Source of the DNA: CALZFJ01 sp964459845
GTDB lineage: Bacteria > Bacteroidota > Bacteroidia > Bacteroidales > Muribaculaceae
Reading direction: 5' to 3'
Assembly (NCBI GenBank): GCA_964459845.1
Contig: CAYWOC010000008.1
Span: 14,009 to 78,008 of the forward strand
Length of the DNA stretch: 64,000 bases
Part shown: positions 9,012 to 17,804 of the stretch, one piece after another
Layout: each line of letters begins with the position of its first letter
Numbering within the stretch: the first letter of the stretch is position 1
Made by a program: the position numbers and the translations under genes
Notes under the pieces: generated by a model
What the model was told of the DNA's origin: nothing
The model's input: the letters and a program-made list of their open reading frames with translations, nothing else
Databases searched by the model: none

Positions 9012-10193
9012 ATGAAGCGATTATTTACAGCAAGCGTGCTTTCATTAGCACTCGCAACTCCTTCGCTATTTGCAGGAGAGGTTGCAGAACCAGCAGCAGA
9101 ACCAACAGCTGAGCCATTGGCAGAAGCAGTAGCTGCTCCACAACAATCAGGATGGAAAGATGTTCTTTCTAAACTTCCTAAAATCTCTGGTTATCTACAA
9201 ACTGGTTGGAACTACACAAGCGACGGTTACGGAACAACTAAGGAAAAATCTTCTTTCCAAGCTAAGCGTCTTCGTCTTATCATGGACGGCAACGTAGGTG
9301 CTAAGGTTTCTTTCCGTTTGCAAATCGAAGCTTTCAACGGTATCGCAGGTTCAACCAACGGTAACGGACAAAAGAACATCCAAGTGATGGACGCATTCGC
9401 AACAGCTAAAATCACTCCAGCATTCCAAATCCGCGCTGGTCAATTCTACACTCCAATGGGTTATGAGAACTACGACATCTCTCCAGCTACTTTGGAAACT
9501 GTTGACTTCTCTAACATCTGCTACCGCATGGCATGCCGCAACGCTATCTCTTACAACTTCGTTGATTACGGTCGTGACCTCGGTGTTATGATTCTTGGTG
9601 ATGTTTTCCCAACAACTGAAGGCTACAGCCACTTGCACTATGACTTGGCTATCACAAACGGCGGACTTCCTTGCAAGGACGACAACAACAACTCTAAGGA
9701 CATCTATGCTGCTTTGAACTTCAAGCCTATCAAGAACTTGAGCATCAAGGGATCATTCAACTGGGGCGAATATGCTGGTACAGTAGGTGAAAAGACTTAC
9801 AAGTATCAGCCAATGACTCGTTTCATCGTAGGTGCATGGTACAACGATCCAACTGGTATCGATCTACGTGCTGAATTTGGTATGCAAAACTCTAAGGACA
9901 ACGGCGTTAGCATCGTTAAAGAAACTGGTGCATACGTTTTGGCTGGATACCACGCTGGCAAGTTCCTTCCAGTAGTACGTTGGGACATGTACAAGGATGA
10001 TGTAAACAAAGTATCTGCTAACAACTACAACCGTGTTCTCGTTGGCTGCACATACCAAGCATTGAGCAACCTTAAGGTTCAACTCAACTACGGTTACACA
10101 TTCTACAACGACGAAGCTAAGAAAGTAAGCGAAGCTGCTGGTGGAAAATCAGGTCAAAGCCAAATCCAACTTATGGGCTTGTTCAAATTCTAA
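9012..10193 (+). CDS. OprO/OprP-type phosphate-selective porin
   Basis: A 393-residue outer-membrane beta-barrel. It has a signal peptide (MKRLFTASVLSLALATPSLFA), then an Ala-Glu-Pro linker with repeated AEP units, then the porin family pattern SGYLQTGWNY, QAKRLRLIMDG, FRLQIEAFNG and IRAGQFYTPMGYENY. It ends in Phe (LMGLFKF), as barrel proteins do. In the glp locus it probably admits phosphate esters across the outer membrane. Codon choice is unusually uniform, which suggests high expression. Confidence 0.85.
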   Translation: MKRLFTASVLSLALATPSLFAGEVAEPAAEPTAEPLAEAVAAPQQSGWKDVLSKLPKISGYLQTGWNYTSDGYGTTKEKSSFQAKRLRLIMDGNVGAKVSFRLQIEAFNGIAGSTNGNGQKNIQVMDAFATAKITPAFQIRAGQFYTPMGYENYDISPATLETVDFSNICYRMACRNAISYNFVDYGRDLGVMILGDVFPTTEGYSHLHYDLAITNGGLPCKDDNNNSKDIYAALNFKPIKNLSIKGSFNWGEYAGTVGEKTYKYQPMTRFIVGAWYNDPTGIDLRAEFGMQNSKDNGVSIVKETGAYVLAGYHAGKFLPVVRWDMYKDDVNKVSANNYNRVLVGCTYQALSNLKVQLNYGYTFYNDEAKKVSEAAGGKSGQSQIQLMGLFKF

Positions 10194-10238
10194 TGAAACC
10201 CTATTTAACTTTATAAATTAACATTAAAATCAAAAACA

Positions 10239-11255
10239 ATGAAAAAGTTTTTATTATTACTTGCTGCTGCTTGTATGACTACAGCTGCAACTTATGCACA
10301 GCACCTCGGTACTGAATATCGCCTTAAGAAAGTCGTAGAAGTTCCTGGTCGTCAAGGTATCGCTGCCGACAATGACTACTACTACGTTTCTGACACTCGT
10401 GGTCTTTACAAATATGACAAGAACTGGAAACTTGTGAAGAAACGCGTTCAGACTAAGGATGCTAAGGGCAACTTCATCGACCCATTGTTCAACAATCCAG
10501 ATCCTGCAAAGGGCGGTGCTAACCACTTCGGTGACATCGACGTTTACAACGGCAGAATCTACACTGGTAACGAATATTTCAACCTTGGCCGCGGTCAAAA
10601 CATCTCTGTTGATATTTACGATGCTAACACTCTTCAATACATCGAAAGTATTCCTTGGAGACCAGAATCAGGTCAAGTAGAGGTATCTGGTGTTGCTGTT
10701 GATCGTGAACGCAACCTTGTATGGCTTTCTGACTGGGTTGATAGCCGTTATGTATATGCTTACAGCCTTGAGACTAAGCAATACTACACAAAAGTACAAT
10801 GTCGTCCTGAGCCATATTGGTGCCAAGGTATCTTCATTGTAGATGGTACTATGCTTCTTGCTGCTGATGACGGTGAATCTACTTACCACATCGCAGACAA
10901 CGTTTACAAGATGGACATCACAGGTGCACCTTACACAGGTCTTGTTCAAGGTACTGAGCCTGTAAAGGACACTCCTTGGTCAGTTAAGACCGACAAGAAT
11001 GGTAAGGTCGTTACTCGCACAGGCGAAATCGCTGGTGGTGCAATGGGTGGTAAAGTTGAGCTTCTTCGCGAAATGACCGACTTCCGTCGTGCTGGCGAAA
11101 TCGAAGGTCTTTGCATCGACCCAACTAACGACGATCTTCTTGTTTTGAACAACCGCGGTACTCAAATCATTCTTGGTATGAGCCAAGGTCCGTTCAAGAA
11201 CGAAGGTTACACTAAGGAAATCCACGAAGTTTATGTTTACGAGAAAATTAAATAA
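10239..11255 (+). CDS. secreted beta-propeller protein of unknown function in the glp locus
   Basis: A 338-residue protein with a clear signal peptide ending ATYAQ, then repeated strand-turn patterns (IAADNDYYYVSD, GVAVDRERNLVWLSDW, GIFIVDGTMLLAADDG, IEGLCIDPTNDDLLVLNN). These resemble SMP-30, esterase-like or phytase-like propellers. I cannot assign a family with certainty and see no lipobox. It lies 45 bp after the porin and before the phosphodiesterase, so a periplasmic role in handling phosphoester substrates is plausible but unproven. Confidence 0.6.
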   Translation: MKKFLLLLAAACMTTAATYAQHLGTEYRLKKVVEVPGRQGIAADNDYYYVSDTRGLYKYDKNWKLVKKRVQTKDAKGNFIDPLFNNPDPAKGGANHFGDIDVYNGRIYTGNEYFNLGRGQNISVDIYDANTLQYIESIPWRPESGQVEVSGVAVDRERNLVWLSDWVDSRYVYAYSLETKQYYTKVQCRPEPYWCQGIFIVDGTMLLAADDGESTYHIADNVYKMDITGAPYTGLVQGTEPVKDTPWSVKTDKNGKVVTRTGEIAGGAMGGKVELLREMTDFRRAGEIEGLCIDPTNDDLLVLNNRGTQIILGMSQGPFKNEGYTKEIHEVYVYEKIK

Positions 11256-11308
11256 TAATTTTCAAGTAAAAAATTGAATTCGAAGACTTGTAAACTATAA
11301 GTGAACAT

Positions 11309-11365
11309 GAAATGTCGCCAAGCGGCGCGCGGACACAATAGCCCACACCTGAGTGGCGGCATTTC
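11309..11365 (+). terminator. hairpin with T-rich tail after the beta-propeller gene
   Basis: GAAATGTCGCC (11309-11319) pairs with GGCGGCATTTC (11355-11365) with one mismatch, and TTTTTCTCTTTT follows. It most likely terminates the porin/propeller transcript. The GC-rich 35-nt loop is long for a plain terminator, so a structured RNA element is possible. Confidence 0.6.
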
Positions 11366-11467
11366 TTTTTCTCTTTTCTCAACGGAAATCAGTATTTTCA
11401 CTCTATATTGAACAACAGTTTTTTAATTCTATAATAGAGACTTAATAATTGGTAAGACAAATTGACG

Positions 11468-11495
11468 ATATCTGTGGCAGTGATGCCGCAGATAT
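11468..11495. other. near-perfect hairpin of unknown role
   Basis: ATATCTG-T-GGCA, loop GTGA, TGCC-G-CAGATAT: 11 base pairs around one G/T apposition. AATTGG/CCAAAATT-like flanks extend it, and a 7-G run follows at about 11519-11525. It could be a protein-binding site or a leader structure. Confidence 0.35.
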
Positions 11496-11838
11496 TTATA
11501 AAACTTGCCAAAATTATTGGGGGGGTAAAACTAACATTATGCTGTAAATAATCAAAATAAAGTGTATCCGTCCAATGTTAATTACAGTCACATTTTTTAT
11601 TGGAATTAACGCTCTCACCTCAATTATAGAAAGAAATACAAGATTTGCCACAAAACTGATTACAAGTAATGACAATATCCACTTTAACACTTAAAATACT
11701 ACAAACAAAAAACAAGGGGTATATATAATAACTAAAATCAAAAGAAATCACTACTCAAAACTTCTCGAATCCATTACGCATCGCAGGTAGATTGATTTTG
11801 CGTGTAAATCACATAATCACAATCTGATTTCACTATTT

Positions 11839-12009
11839 TTAATTGAACATGAGAATATCTGCACGTCGGCTATCGCCAAGATAACTGACAGGGGTTTCAT
11901 CCCTCAATTTGAATGTGAAAGTCAAGAAGCCAGCATCAGAAAAAGGGTAATGTTGATAAGGACCATAGAGTAGCCAACTAAATAACACAACATTTCTAAA
12001 TAATTTCAT
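11839..12009 (-). CDS. possible 56-residue small protein or remnant
   Basis: An ATG at 12007-12009 opens 56 codons (MKLFRNVVLFSWLLYG..., ending RRADILMFN) in the otherwise empty gap, with a hydrophobic N-terminus. It is divergent from the phosphodiesterase gene. There is no family match I know and no promoter evidence; it may be chance or the end of a decayed gene. Confidence 0.2.
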   Translation of the reverse strand: MKLFRNVVLFSWLLYGPYQHYPFSDAGFLTFTFKLRDETPVSYLGDSRRADILMFN

Positions 12010-12032
12010 TTACTAACAATTAACAAAAACTT

Positions 12033-13727
12033 ATGAACAGACAATTCGTAAAAATTGGTATGCTCGGGTTTGCCGCTGCTGCGGTCATGACTTCTTGCTC
12101 TGACGACCAGCAGTTTGTGGACTATAACTCACAAGCCAAGAAAATCGATGTTCAGGTTCTTAACCCTGAACTTGCCAAGGTACGCGACTATGTGCCTTTG
12201 TATGCAGTAATCGCTCACCGTGGTAGTACTTATTGGACTCCAGAGGAGACCGAAGCATCTTGGCGCTGGGCGCGCGATATGGGTGCCGACTATTTGGAAT
12301 CCGACCTTCAAGCTACAAAAGATGGAGTTGTGCTTTCACTTCACGATGATAACTTGAAGCGCACCACAAACATCCAATCTACATTCAGCGACCAAGTTCC
12401 TGCAATACGTAAAGCTTTCTACCGCTCTCTTACTTACGAGGATGGAACTCCATGTAACTTCTCCGAGGAGGATATCAACACACAATACAACAACGACCTC
12501 GGCAACTACTACAGCTACTATCCACGCAACTACTACTATGCTGAGCTTCTTATGCTCGACGCTGGTTCTTGGTTCAACGAAGACAACCTTGAGCTTGCAC
12601 GCGAAAGCTTCGCTTCAACCAACAACCCACTTCAAGAGACTCTTGACGCTTGGCGCGTGAACCCTAACGCACAAGTGACTTACAGCAACGGTCTTTACAT
12701 CAGCGCACTTGCCGACCAAATCGCTTATGCTGAGGGTAAAAAACTTAACCGCGACGCACAAGGCCGCCGCATTCTTCCTTACCATGTAAAGAACTCGCTG
12801 AAAGGTAAGAGTCTTGTTGAAATCTGCTCTCAAGCTCCTTCTACCACTGTAGATGGCACTACTTGGACAGCACAATCCCGCTATATGGACTTCCTTGTCT
12901 ATGACTTCAGCAACGCCTACGTTGCCGATCCTCAAGACAGCGGCAACCGTCCTGGTATCTACATCGAGTTCAAGGAAAGCTGGGCTCAACCAAAAGACAT
13001 GGAAGCTCGCGTTTATCAAGAGCTTGACAAGTGGGGATGGAACATCATCACCAAGCCTGAGACTACCAACGAATTCTACAAGAACGGTAAAGTAAACGTT
13101 GGTAACACCAATGGTAAGGTTATTCTCCAAACATTCACATTCGACGCTGTAGAACGCGCTTACTCTATCTACAAAGGACGCATCCCTATGTGCTACCTTC
13201 TTTGGACAAGCGACCCTGCTTACGCTACCGACCTCGCTTACGACACTCCAACCGGTGTTGCCGACTTCATCAAGTATATGCAAGACCGCGGTTGTCACAT
13301 CATCGGCCCGGCTATCTCTGGCGCGCCAAACAACTATCCTGAGATGAACTGCCCATGGCAGGCATATATGGTTCGCCGCGCAGGCATGATCAACCACCCA
13401 TATTCATTCGACTCTCAAGCTCAAATCACCAAGTACATGGGTTACTGGAACTATGGCTGGGAGACAGAATTCGACGACCTCATGAAGATTACCATCCCTA
13501 AGACCGCCTACAGCACATTCCCTGGCGAAGATGCTACATGGCCTATCTATATGGACGGATGCTTCACCAACCACAGCGAGATGAACTTGCAATATATGCT
13601 TGACAATGGTATGCGCTGCAACGCCAAGTTGCCTAACCCATTCCATCCTGGACAAGTATTCGACAACAGCCAAGCTCCATCAACTGTGCCTGACGCTTCT
13701 GAACTTCTCATGAAACTTGGTTACTAA
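12033..13727 (+). CDS. glycerophosphodiester phosphodiesterase, lipoprotein
   Basis: A 564-residue GDPD-family enzyme that hydrolyses glycerophosphodiesters (deacylated phospholipids) to glycerol-3-phosphate and an alcohol. A lipobox (AVMTSC, Cys22) indicates membrane anchoring outside the cytoplasm. Catalytic motifs are visible: AHRGS with His62, acidic residues near 72, E89/D91 in YLESDLQATKDG, and the second His (H104) in LSLHDDNLKRTT. The protein is about twice the size of minimal GDPDs, with a long insertion after the His104 motif. It supplies substrate to the GlpT transporters of the locus. Confidence 0.88.
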   Translation: MNRQFVKIGMLGFAAAAVMTSCSDDQQFVDYNSQAKKIDVQVLNPELAKVRDYVPLYAVIAHRGSTYWTPEETEASWRWARDMGADYLESDLQATKDGVVLSLHDDNLKRTTNIQSTFSDQVPAIRKAFYRSLTYEDGTPCNFSEEDINTQYNNDLGNYYSYYPRNYYYAELLMLDAGSWFNEDNLELARESFASTNNPLQETLDAWRVNPNAQVTYSNGLYISALADQIAYAEGKKLNRDAQGRRILPYHVKNSLKGKSLVEICSQAPSTTVDGTTWTAQSRYMDFLVYDFSNAYVADPQDSGNRPGIYIEFKESWAQPKDMEARVYQELDKWGWNIITKPETTNEFYKNGKVNVGNTNGKVILQTFTFDAVERAYSIYKGRIPMCYLLWTSDPAYATDLAYDTPTGVADFIKYMQDRGCHIIGPAISGAPNNYPEMNCPWQAYMVRRAGMINHPYSFDSQAQITKYMGYWNYGWETEFDDLMKITIPKTAYSTFPGEDATWPIYMDGCFTNHSEMNLQYMLDNGMRCNAKLPNPFHPGQVFDNSQAPSTVPDASELLMKLGY

Positions 13728-13791
13728 TGGCACAAGAATGAAAGTCACCTTTCAGAATTAAACAAACAAATTAATTTTAAAAGTATTCAAA

Positions 13792-15153
13792 ATGAAAATC
13801 AATAAATATATTTTGATGTCGGCTTTGGCTTCAGTCGCTCTCACTGCTGCTGCTCAAGATTTTGACACAGACCCAACGCTGAACATCAACAACGAAGAGA
13901 AACAAGTTAAGTTCTCTGTAGGAGCGCGCTTCATGGCTGACGCTGCTCTTTACCACTCAGACTTCACTCCGCTGCACAGTGGCGCAAGCATCACCGATGC
14001 CCGCATCCGCACAAGCATGACCTACGGCAAAAACTGGTATTTCTATGCTGACTTCGGTTTCGGCGGCGGCAAGTTTGCTCAAAAGAACATCTTCTTGCAA
14101 TATGCCACTAAGGACAATGCAGATGCTACTCACGCCATAAAGGTGGGTTACTATAACGACCCTGCCGGAACTATGGCAAACCAGACTTCCCTCGGTTCAT
14201 ATCACTTCATTTCTCGTCCGGGTATGGCAAGCTCTCTCGGCGAAGGTCGTGAACTCGGTATCACCTACAAGTATTCTTCTGACCACGCATTCTTGTATCA
14301 AGGCGTGTTTGCCGAAGACCAATACAACAAAATCGATGCCGGATTCAATGGTGTAACTTTGAGCGGCCGCTGGTTGTATCGCAACGTTGATGCCAACAGC
14401 GCATTCCACGTTGGTGCAAGCGCACGCTATGCTCATCTTGGCGGTGGCGAGGAAGTAACCACCAAGGGTGCTACTGTCCTCAAAAAGACATTGAACCTCG
14501 GTCAAAGCCTTGAGACTTACATCGACAAGAACAACATCTTCTCAAGCTGCACTCTGCCTTGGGCGAACAATGTTATCGACCTTGGTGCTGAAGCTCTTTA
14601 TCACAACGCCGACTTCTTCATCCGCGCTGAATACAAGCACAAGATTGTAACCAAGACACGCGATTCTTATAAGATGTTCATCGCAGCACAAGACAACATC
14701 GATGGCTGGGGCGATATCGACTTGTGGGAAACAGCCAACCGTATCCGCACCAACCACTTCAACGGTGCTTATGTGGAACTTGGCTACAAGATTTTCGGCA
14801 GCGACTACACCTACAACAAGCATGACGCTGTGCTTAACGGTCTTAACGGAAAGGCTCTCGAAGTGGTTGCACGCTTCAACTATTCTGGTCTTAACGACTT
14901 GACCGAAGGCGAATACTACTCAGCAGGACGCGACCAATACTATGCCGACGGCTATATGGTCGATTGGCCAGCTACTGGCGCTACAAGCGTGGGCGGTGGC
15001 AACACTTGCTCTACTACTGTAGGCTTGAACTATTCTTTCAACAAATATGCACAAGTTATGCTCAACTACACTTGGCACAAGATTAACATCGACCGCTTGC
15101 CATACGACAAGAACGTTCATTCAGTTCAAGCACGTGTTCAATTCACATTCTAA
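13792..15153 (+). CDS. OprO/OprP-type porin, paralogue of the porin at 62690-63895
   Basis: A 453-residue outer-membrane barrel with a signal peptide ending AAAQD. Porin signatures: VKFSVGARFMADAALY, ITDARIRTSM, WYFYADFGFG, GREL/YKYSS, and a C-terminal VQARVQFTF. It closely resembles the porin at the right end of the window (DFDTDP, GARFMADAA, TDARIRTSM, FAQKNIF all shared). It is 64 bp after the phosphodiesterase gene, so probably in the same operon. The substrate is likely glycerophosphodiesters or phosphate esters, by context. Confidence 0.85.
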   Translation: MKINKYILMSALASVALTAAAQDFDTDPTLNINNEEKQVKFSVGARFMADAALYHSDFTPLHSGASITDARIRTSMTYGKNWYFYADFGFGGGKFAQKNIFLQYATKDNADATHAIKVGYYNDPAGTMANQTSLGSYHFISRPGMASSLGEGRELGITYKYSSDHAFLYQGVFAEDQYNKIDAGFNGVTLSGRWLYRNVDANSAFHVGASARYAHLGGGEEVTTKGATVLKKTLNLGQSLETYIDKNNIFSSCTLPWANNVIDLGAEALYHNADFFIRAEYKHKIVTKTRDSYKMFIAAQDNIDGWGDIDLWETANRIRTNHFNGAYVELGYKIFGSDYTYNKHDAVLNGLNGKALEVVARFNYSGLNDLTEGEYYSAGRDQYYADGYMVDWPATGATSVGGGNTCSTTVGLNYSFNKYAQVMLNYTWHKINIDRLPYDKNVHSVQARVQFTF

Positions 15154-15241
15154 ATCATCAACCATCCTATTGTGAAGCATACACATTACAATGGCTCGCA
15201 GAGCCTGTAAAATGCAATAAACAATAATAACAATGATGATG

Positions 15242-15290
15242 CCGCCTTGCAGTGAGAAAGTACTCACGCGCAAGGCGGTTTTTTATATGC
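15242..15290 (+). terminator. strong intrinsic terminator closing the glycerophosphodiester locus
   Basis: CCGCCTTG (15242-15249) pairs with CAAGGCGG (15271-15278), followed by TTTTTTAT. It separates the plus-strand locus from the convergent GSCFA gene. The rest of the 15154-15373 gap shows nothing else. Confidence 0.88.
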
Positions 15291-15373
15291 CATAATTTTA
15301 GTCGTGAGCGGCACATTACTGCGTCGTCATTAAAGCTGCAACTTTCACAGTCTAATTATTCACACATCTGCCA

Positions 15374-16333
15374 TTATATAATCTTATTCAGGCCCGCAAT
15401 ATATGGATATTGCGCAATCAGAGCATCGAGCGCCGATTGAGTGTCGGCTTTGAACTTTGCCACCACGTCCTGGTTTTGGCTCATGGGTCTATGCCGCAGC
15501 CGCTTCGTCATACGCTCACATTGCGAGATAATCTGCTGTTGCCGCACATCGAAATAAGTGTTCTTCAGCACCTCCCATATATATTCCACAGCCACTTCGC
15601 TGGGATGCACCATATCGGCTGCATAGAAGCGATAGTCGCGCAAGTCGTCCATCAATATCTCGTAAGACGGGAAATAGCCACACACGTCAGGATGCATACG
15701 CACCATCTCTGCCACAGCAACTCGCAGCGTGCTTTTGCTCAGGCTGTTTGTTGCCAGCCCATCGGCGATATGGCGTATCGGGCTAACGGTGAACACAATG
15801 CGCAACTGCGAATTAAACTCACGCAGTCCACTCACCATCCCGTCAAGCACATCGGTGATTTCATTCACACTCCGCATCTGGCGCACAAATTCTGCCGACG
15901 GGAACTTATGGCAATTGCTCACCACGGCTCCGCCACGGCTATATGTGATTGCCGTGCCAAGCGTGACAAACAGCACTCGGCATTGGCGCAGATGCGCATG
16001 AGCCGACGTGATGCTGCCGTTCATAGCACGAAGAGCCTCATCGGCATCGGGCATAGAAAACCGTGAATGGAAATCGAAGCAGTTCCACACGCCATTGGCT
16101 TCCACAAGTTCGTCTCGCTCCACAAGACGGCACTCCATCACGCGCCTGGCAGCCATAGCCACACTCATGGGATTATACACTGTGCCAAGCGGATTTATCA
16201 CTACATTAATCATGGCATCGGCAAGGCGCAATCCAATATTATCCGAGAAGCATGAGCCGATCATCATCATCTTGTCGCTGTGCCTCAACGCAATGTCTTT
16301 ATTGTCGGGGGTTATTATCGTACGAAATTCCAT
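15374..16333 (-). CDS. GSCFA-domain protein
   Basis: A 319-residue cytoplasmic protein. It carries the family-defining motif GSCFS at residues 26-30, within MMMIGSCFSDNIG, followed by NPLGTVYNP and later VRMHPDVCGYFPSYEILMDDLRDYRFYAADMVHPSEVAVEYIW, matching the SGNH-hydrolase-like GSCFA family of Bacteroidota. The biological substrate is not known to me. A minus-strand TAACTTTG box at 16354-16361 lies 20 bp before the start. Confidence 0.85.
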   Translation of the reverse strand: MEFRTIITPDNKDIALRHSDKMMMIGSCFSDNIGLRLADAMINVVINPLGTVYNPMSVAMAARRVMECRLVERDELVEANGVWNCFDFHSRFSMPDADEALRAMNGSITSAHAHLRQCRVLFVTLGTAITYSRGGAVVSNCHKFPSAEFVRQMRSVNEITDVLDGMVSGLREFNSQLRIVFTVSPIRHIADGLATNSLSKSTLRVAVAEMVRMHPDVCGYFPSYEILMDDLRDYRFYAADMVHPSEVAVEYIWEVLKNTYFDVRQQQIISQCERMTKRLRHRPMSQNQDVVAKFKADTQSALDALIAQYPYIAGLNKII

Positions 16334-16353
16334 ATTAACTGTGTTAGCAGTGG

Positions 16354-16361
16354 CAAAGTTA
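16354..16361 (-). promoter_or_regulatory. -7 box (TAACTTTG) for the GSCFA gene
   Basis: A consensus box on the minus strand, back-to-back with the repeat-borne plus-strand promoters that start at 16373. Confidence 0.5.
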
Positions 16362-16372
16362 CTGAAAAAACT

Positions 16373-16534
16373 CTATCTTTGCAGAAAATAGGCTGCATCT
16401 CAGCATAATATTCAAGTAAACTTGATATTCTGCATTCGATTTGCACTATCTTTGCAGAAAATAGGCTGCATCTCAGCATAATATTCAAGTAAACTTGATA
16501 TTCTGCTCTCGATTTGCTCTATCTTTGCAGAAAA
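16373..16534 (+). repeat. dispersed 73-bp repeat, two tandem units, ending in a promoter box
   Basis: The unit starts CTATCTTTGCAGAAAATAGG, continues through GGCTGCATCTCAGCATAATA and an internal inverted repeat TATTCAAG-TAAA-CTTGATA, and recurs at 16446. A third CTATCTTTGCAG at 16519 closes the array. The exact period is 73 bp. Each boundary carries TATCTTTG, the Bacteroidota -7 consensus; the last lies 33 bp before the ATG of the PagL-like gene. Related copies are at 40731, 42549 and 48056. Confidence 0.9.
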
Positions 16535-16559
16535 TAAGCAAGATATACTCATATTTGAA

Positions 16560-17786
16560 ATGCACAACCACACTATATATATTATTACACTATTACTTGC
16601 ATTTATATCAGCATTTGCGCATACTACCAAGGCTACAGAATATGCCGACACCATATCTCCAATAAATGCAGCCTCTCCTAAGGCTATCCATCATTTGGGC
16701 TTCGACATACGCCCTGCGTGGATAGTGCCAAACAAAAATTTCTTCAAGGGATTGAACGAGAGCGGCAAGAAACTCGACAAGACGGTATCGGCTCACCTGG
16801 AATATGCTTTCAGCTTCGCTCCCGGTTCACGACAGGACCGCATGTATCCTCATACATATCAGGGAATCGGCATCGGCTACAACAATTTCTTCGACAGCAA
16901 TGAGATAGGCACACCGGTATCGGTGTATGCGCTGCAAGGGTCGCGCATCGCGCAGCTATCGCGCAATCTCTCTATCTACTATGAATGGAATTTCGGAGCT
17001 TCGTTTGGATGGAAGAAATATGATGAAGAAGTGAACCCATACAACACTGTCGTCGGCTCAAGCGCCAATGCTTTCATCAATCTTGGAATCATGCTTAATT
17101 GGCACTTCGCACGCAACTGGCAGATGACGGCTGGAATCGACATATCCCACTTCTCCAACGGCAACACAAGCTCGCCAAATGCCGGAGTGAATACATTAGG
17201 CGCAAGAATCGGCATTATGCGCTCATTCTCGGCAAAGGACGTAGCCACAGCATCACTGCCGCACATAAGCATAAAGCCGCACATGAGCTACGACCTCGTG
17301 CTGTATGGCGCATGGCGCAAACGCGGCATCATCACCGACGATGAGAAATTCATGGTGCCAAGCACCTTTGCGGTGGCTGGACTAAGCTTCTCTCCCATGT
17401 ATAACTTCTGCAACAACTTCTGCGCCGGAGGCTCAATCGACCTGCAATATGACGAAAGCGCTAACATAAAGTATCATGTGGCATCGCCCGACGGCTCCAC
17501 ACAGGGCGAAAGCACACGCTTCTATCGTCCGCCTTTCAGCGAGAGCTTCGCGGCAGGAGTGTCGGTGCGCGCCGAGGTGGTAATGCCCATATTCTCGGTC
17601 AATATCGGCATCGGCCACAATGTGATATACAAAGGCAGCGACAATGGCGGCTTCTACCAAATAGTGGCATTAAAGGCTCATATCACAAAGAGCCTTTTCC
17701 TGCATGTGGGCTATCGCCTCATCGATTTCCACGACCCGAGCAACCTGATGCTCGGCATAGGCTACCGCTTTCACAACAAGCGATGA
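16560..17786 (+). CDS. PagL-like acyloxyacyl hydrolase (lipid A deacylase), outer membrane
   Basis: A 408-residue protein with an N-terminal signal sequence and an outer-membrane barrel pattern. The segment HFSNGN near residue 196 matches the PagL catalytic His-x-Ser-Asn motif, followed by SSPNAGVNTLGARIG as in PagL. The protein is far longer than classical PagL (~150 aa), with extra strands at both ends, as is common in Bacteroidales acyloxyacyl hydrolases. It probably removes a lipid A acyl chain. Transcription likely starts from the repeat-borne box at 16520-16527. Confidence 0.75.
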   Translation: MHNHTIYIITLLLAFISAFAHTTKATEYADTISPINAASPKAIHHLGFDIRPAWIVPNKNFFKGLNESGKKLDKTVSAHLEYAFSFAPGSRQDRMYPHTYQGIGIGYNNFFDSNEIGTPVSVYALQGSRIAQLSRNLSIYYEWNFGASFGWKKYDEEVNPYNTVVGSSANAFINLGIMLNWHFARNWQMTAGIDISHFSNGNTSSPNAGVNTLGARIGIMRSFSAKDVATASLPHISIKPHMSYDLVLYGAWRKRGIITDDEKFMVPSTFAVAGLSFSPMYNFCNNFCAGGSIDLQYDESANIKYHVASPDGSTQGESTRFYRPPFSESFAAGVSVRAEVVMPIFSVNIGIGHNVIYKGSDNGGFYQIVALKAHITKSLFLHVGYRLIDFHDPSNLMLGIGYRFHNKR

Positions 17787-17804
17787 CATTGGCTGCCGGC
17801 GGAA

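Larger units (their letters stand above)
11256..12032. other. 777-bp intergenic region with two hairpins and no convincing gene
   Basis: It contains a long hairpin with a T-rich tail (11309-11365) and a tight hairpin (11468-11495) next to a run of G. The remainder is AT-rich, with one short minus-strand reading frame (11839-12009). I see no RNA gene I recognise and no clear TAnnTTTG box before 12033. Confidence 0.5.

Noticed and set aside
12615..13397. 260-codon minus-strand frame inside the phosphodiesterase gene
   Set aside because: A shadow frame. The plus-strand product has the GDPD catalytic motifs and lipobox.
16373..16534. Tandem 73-bp units as a CRISPR array
   Set aside because: The units are near-identical throughout with no unique spacers, and no cas genes are near.
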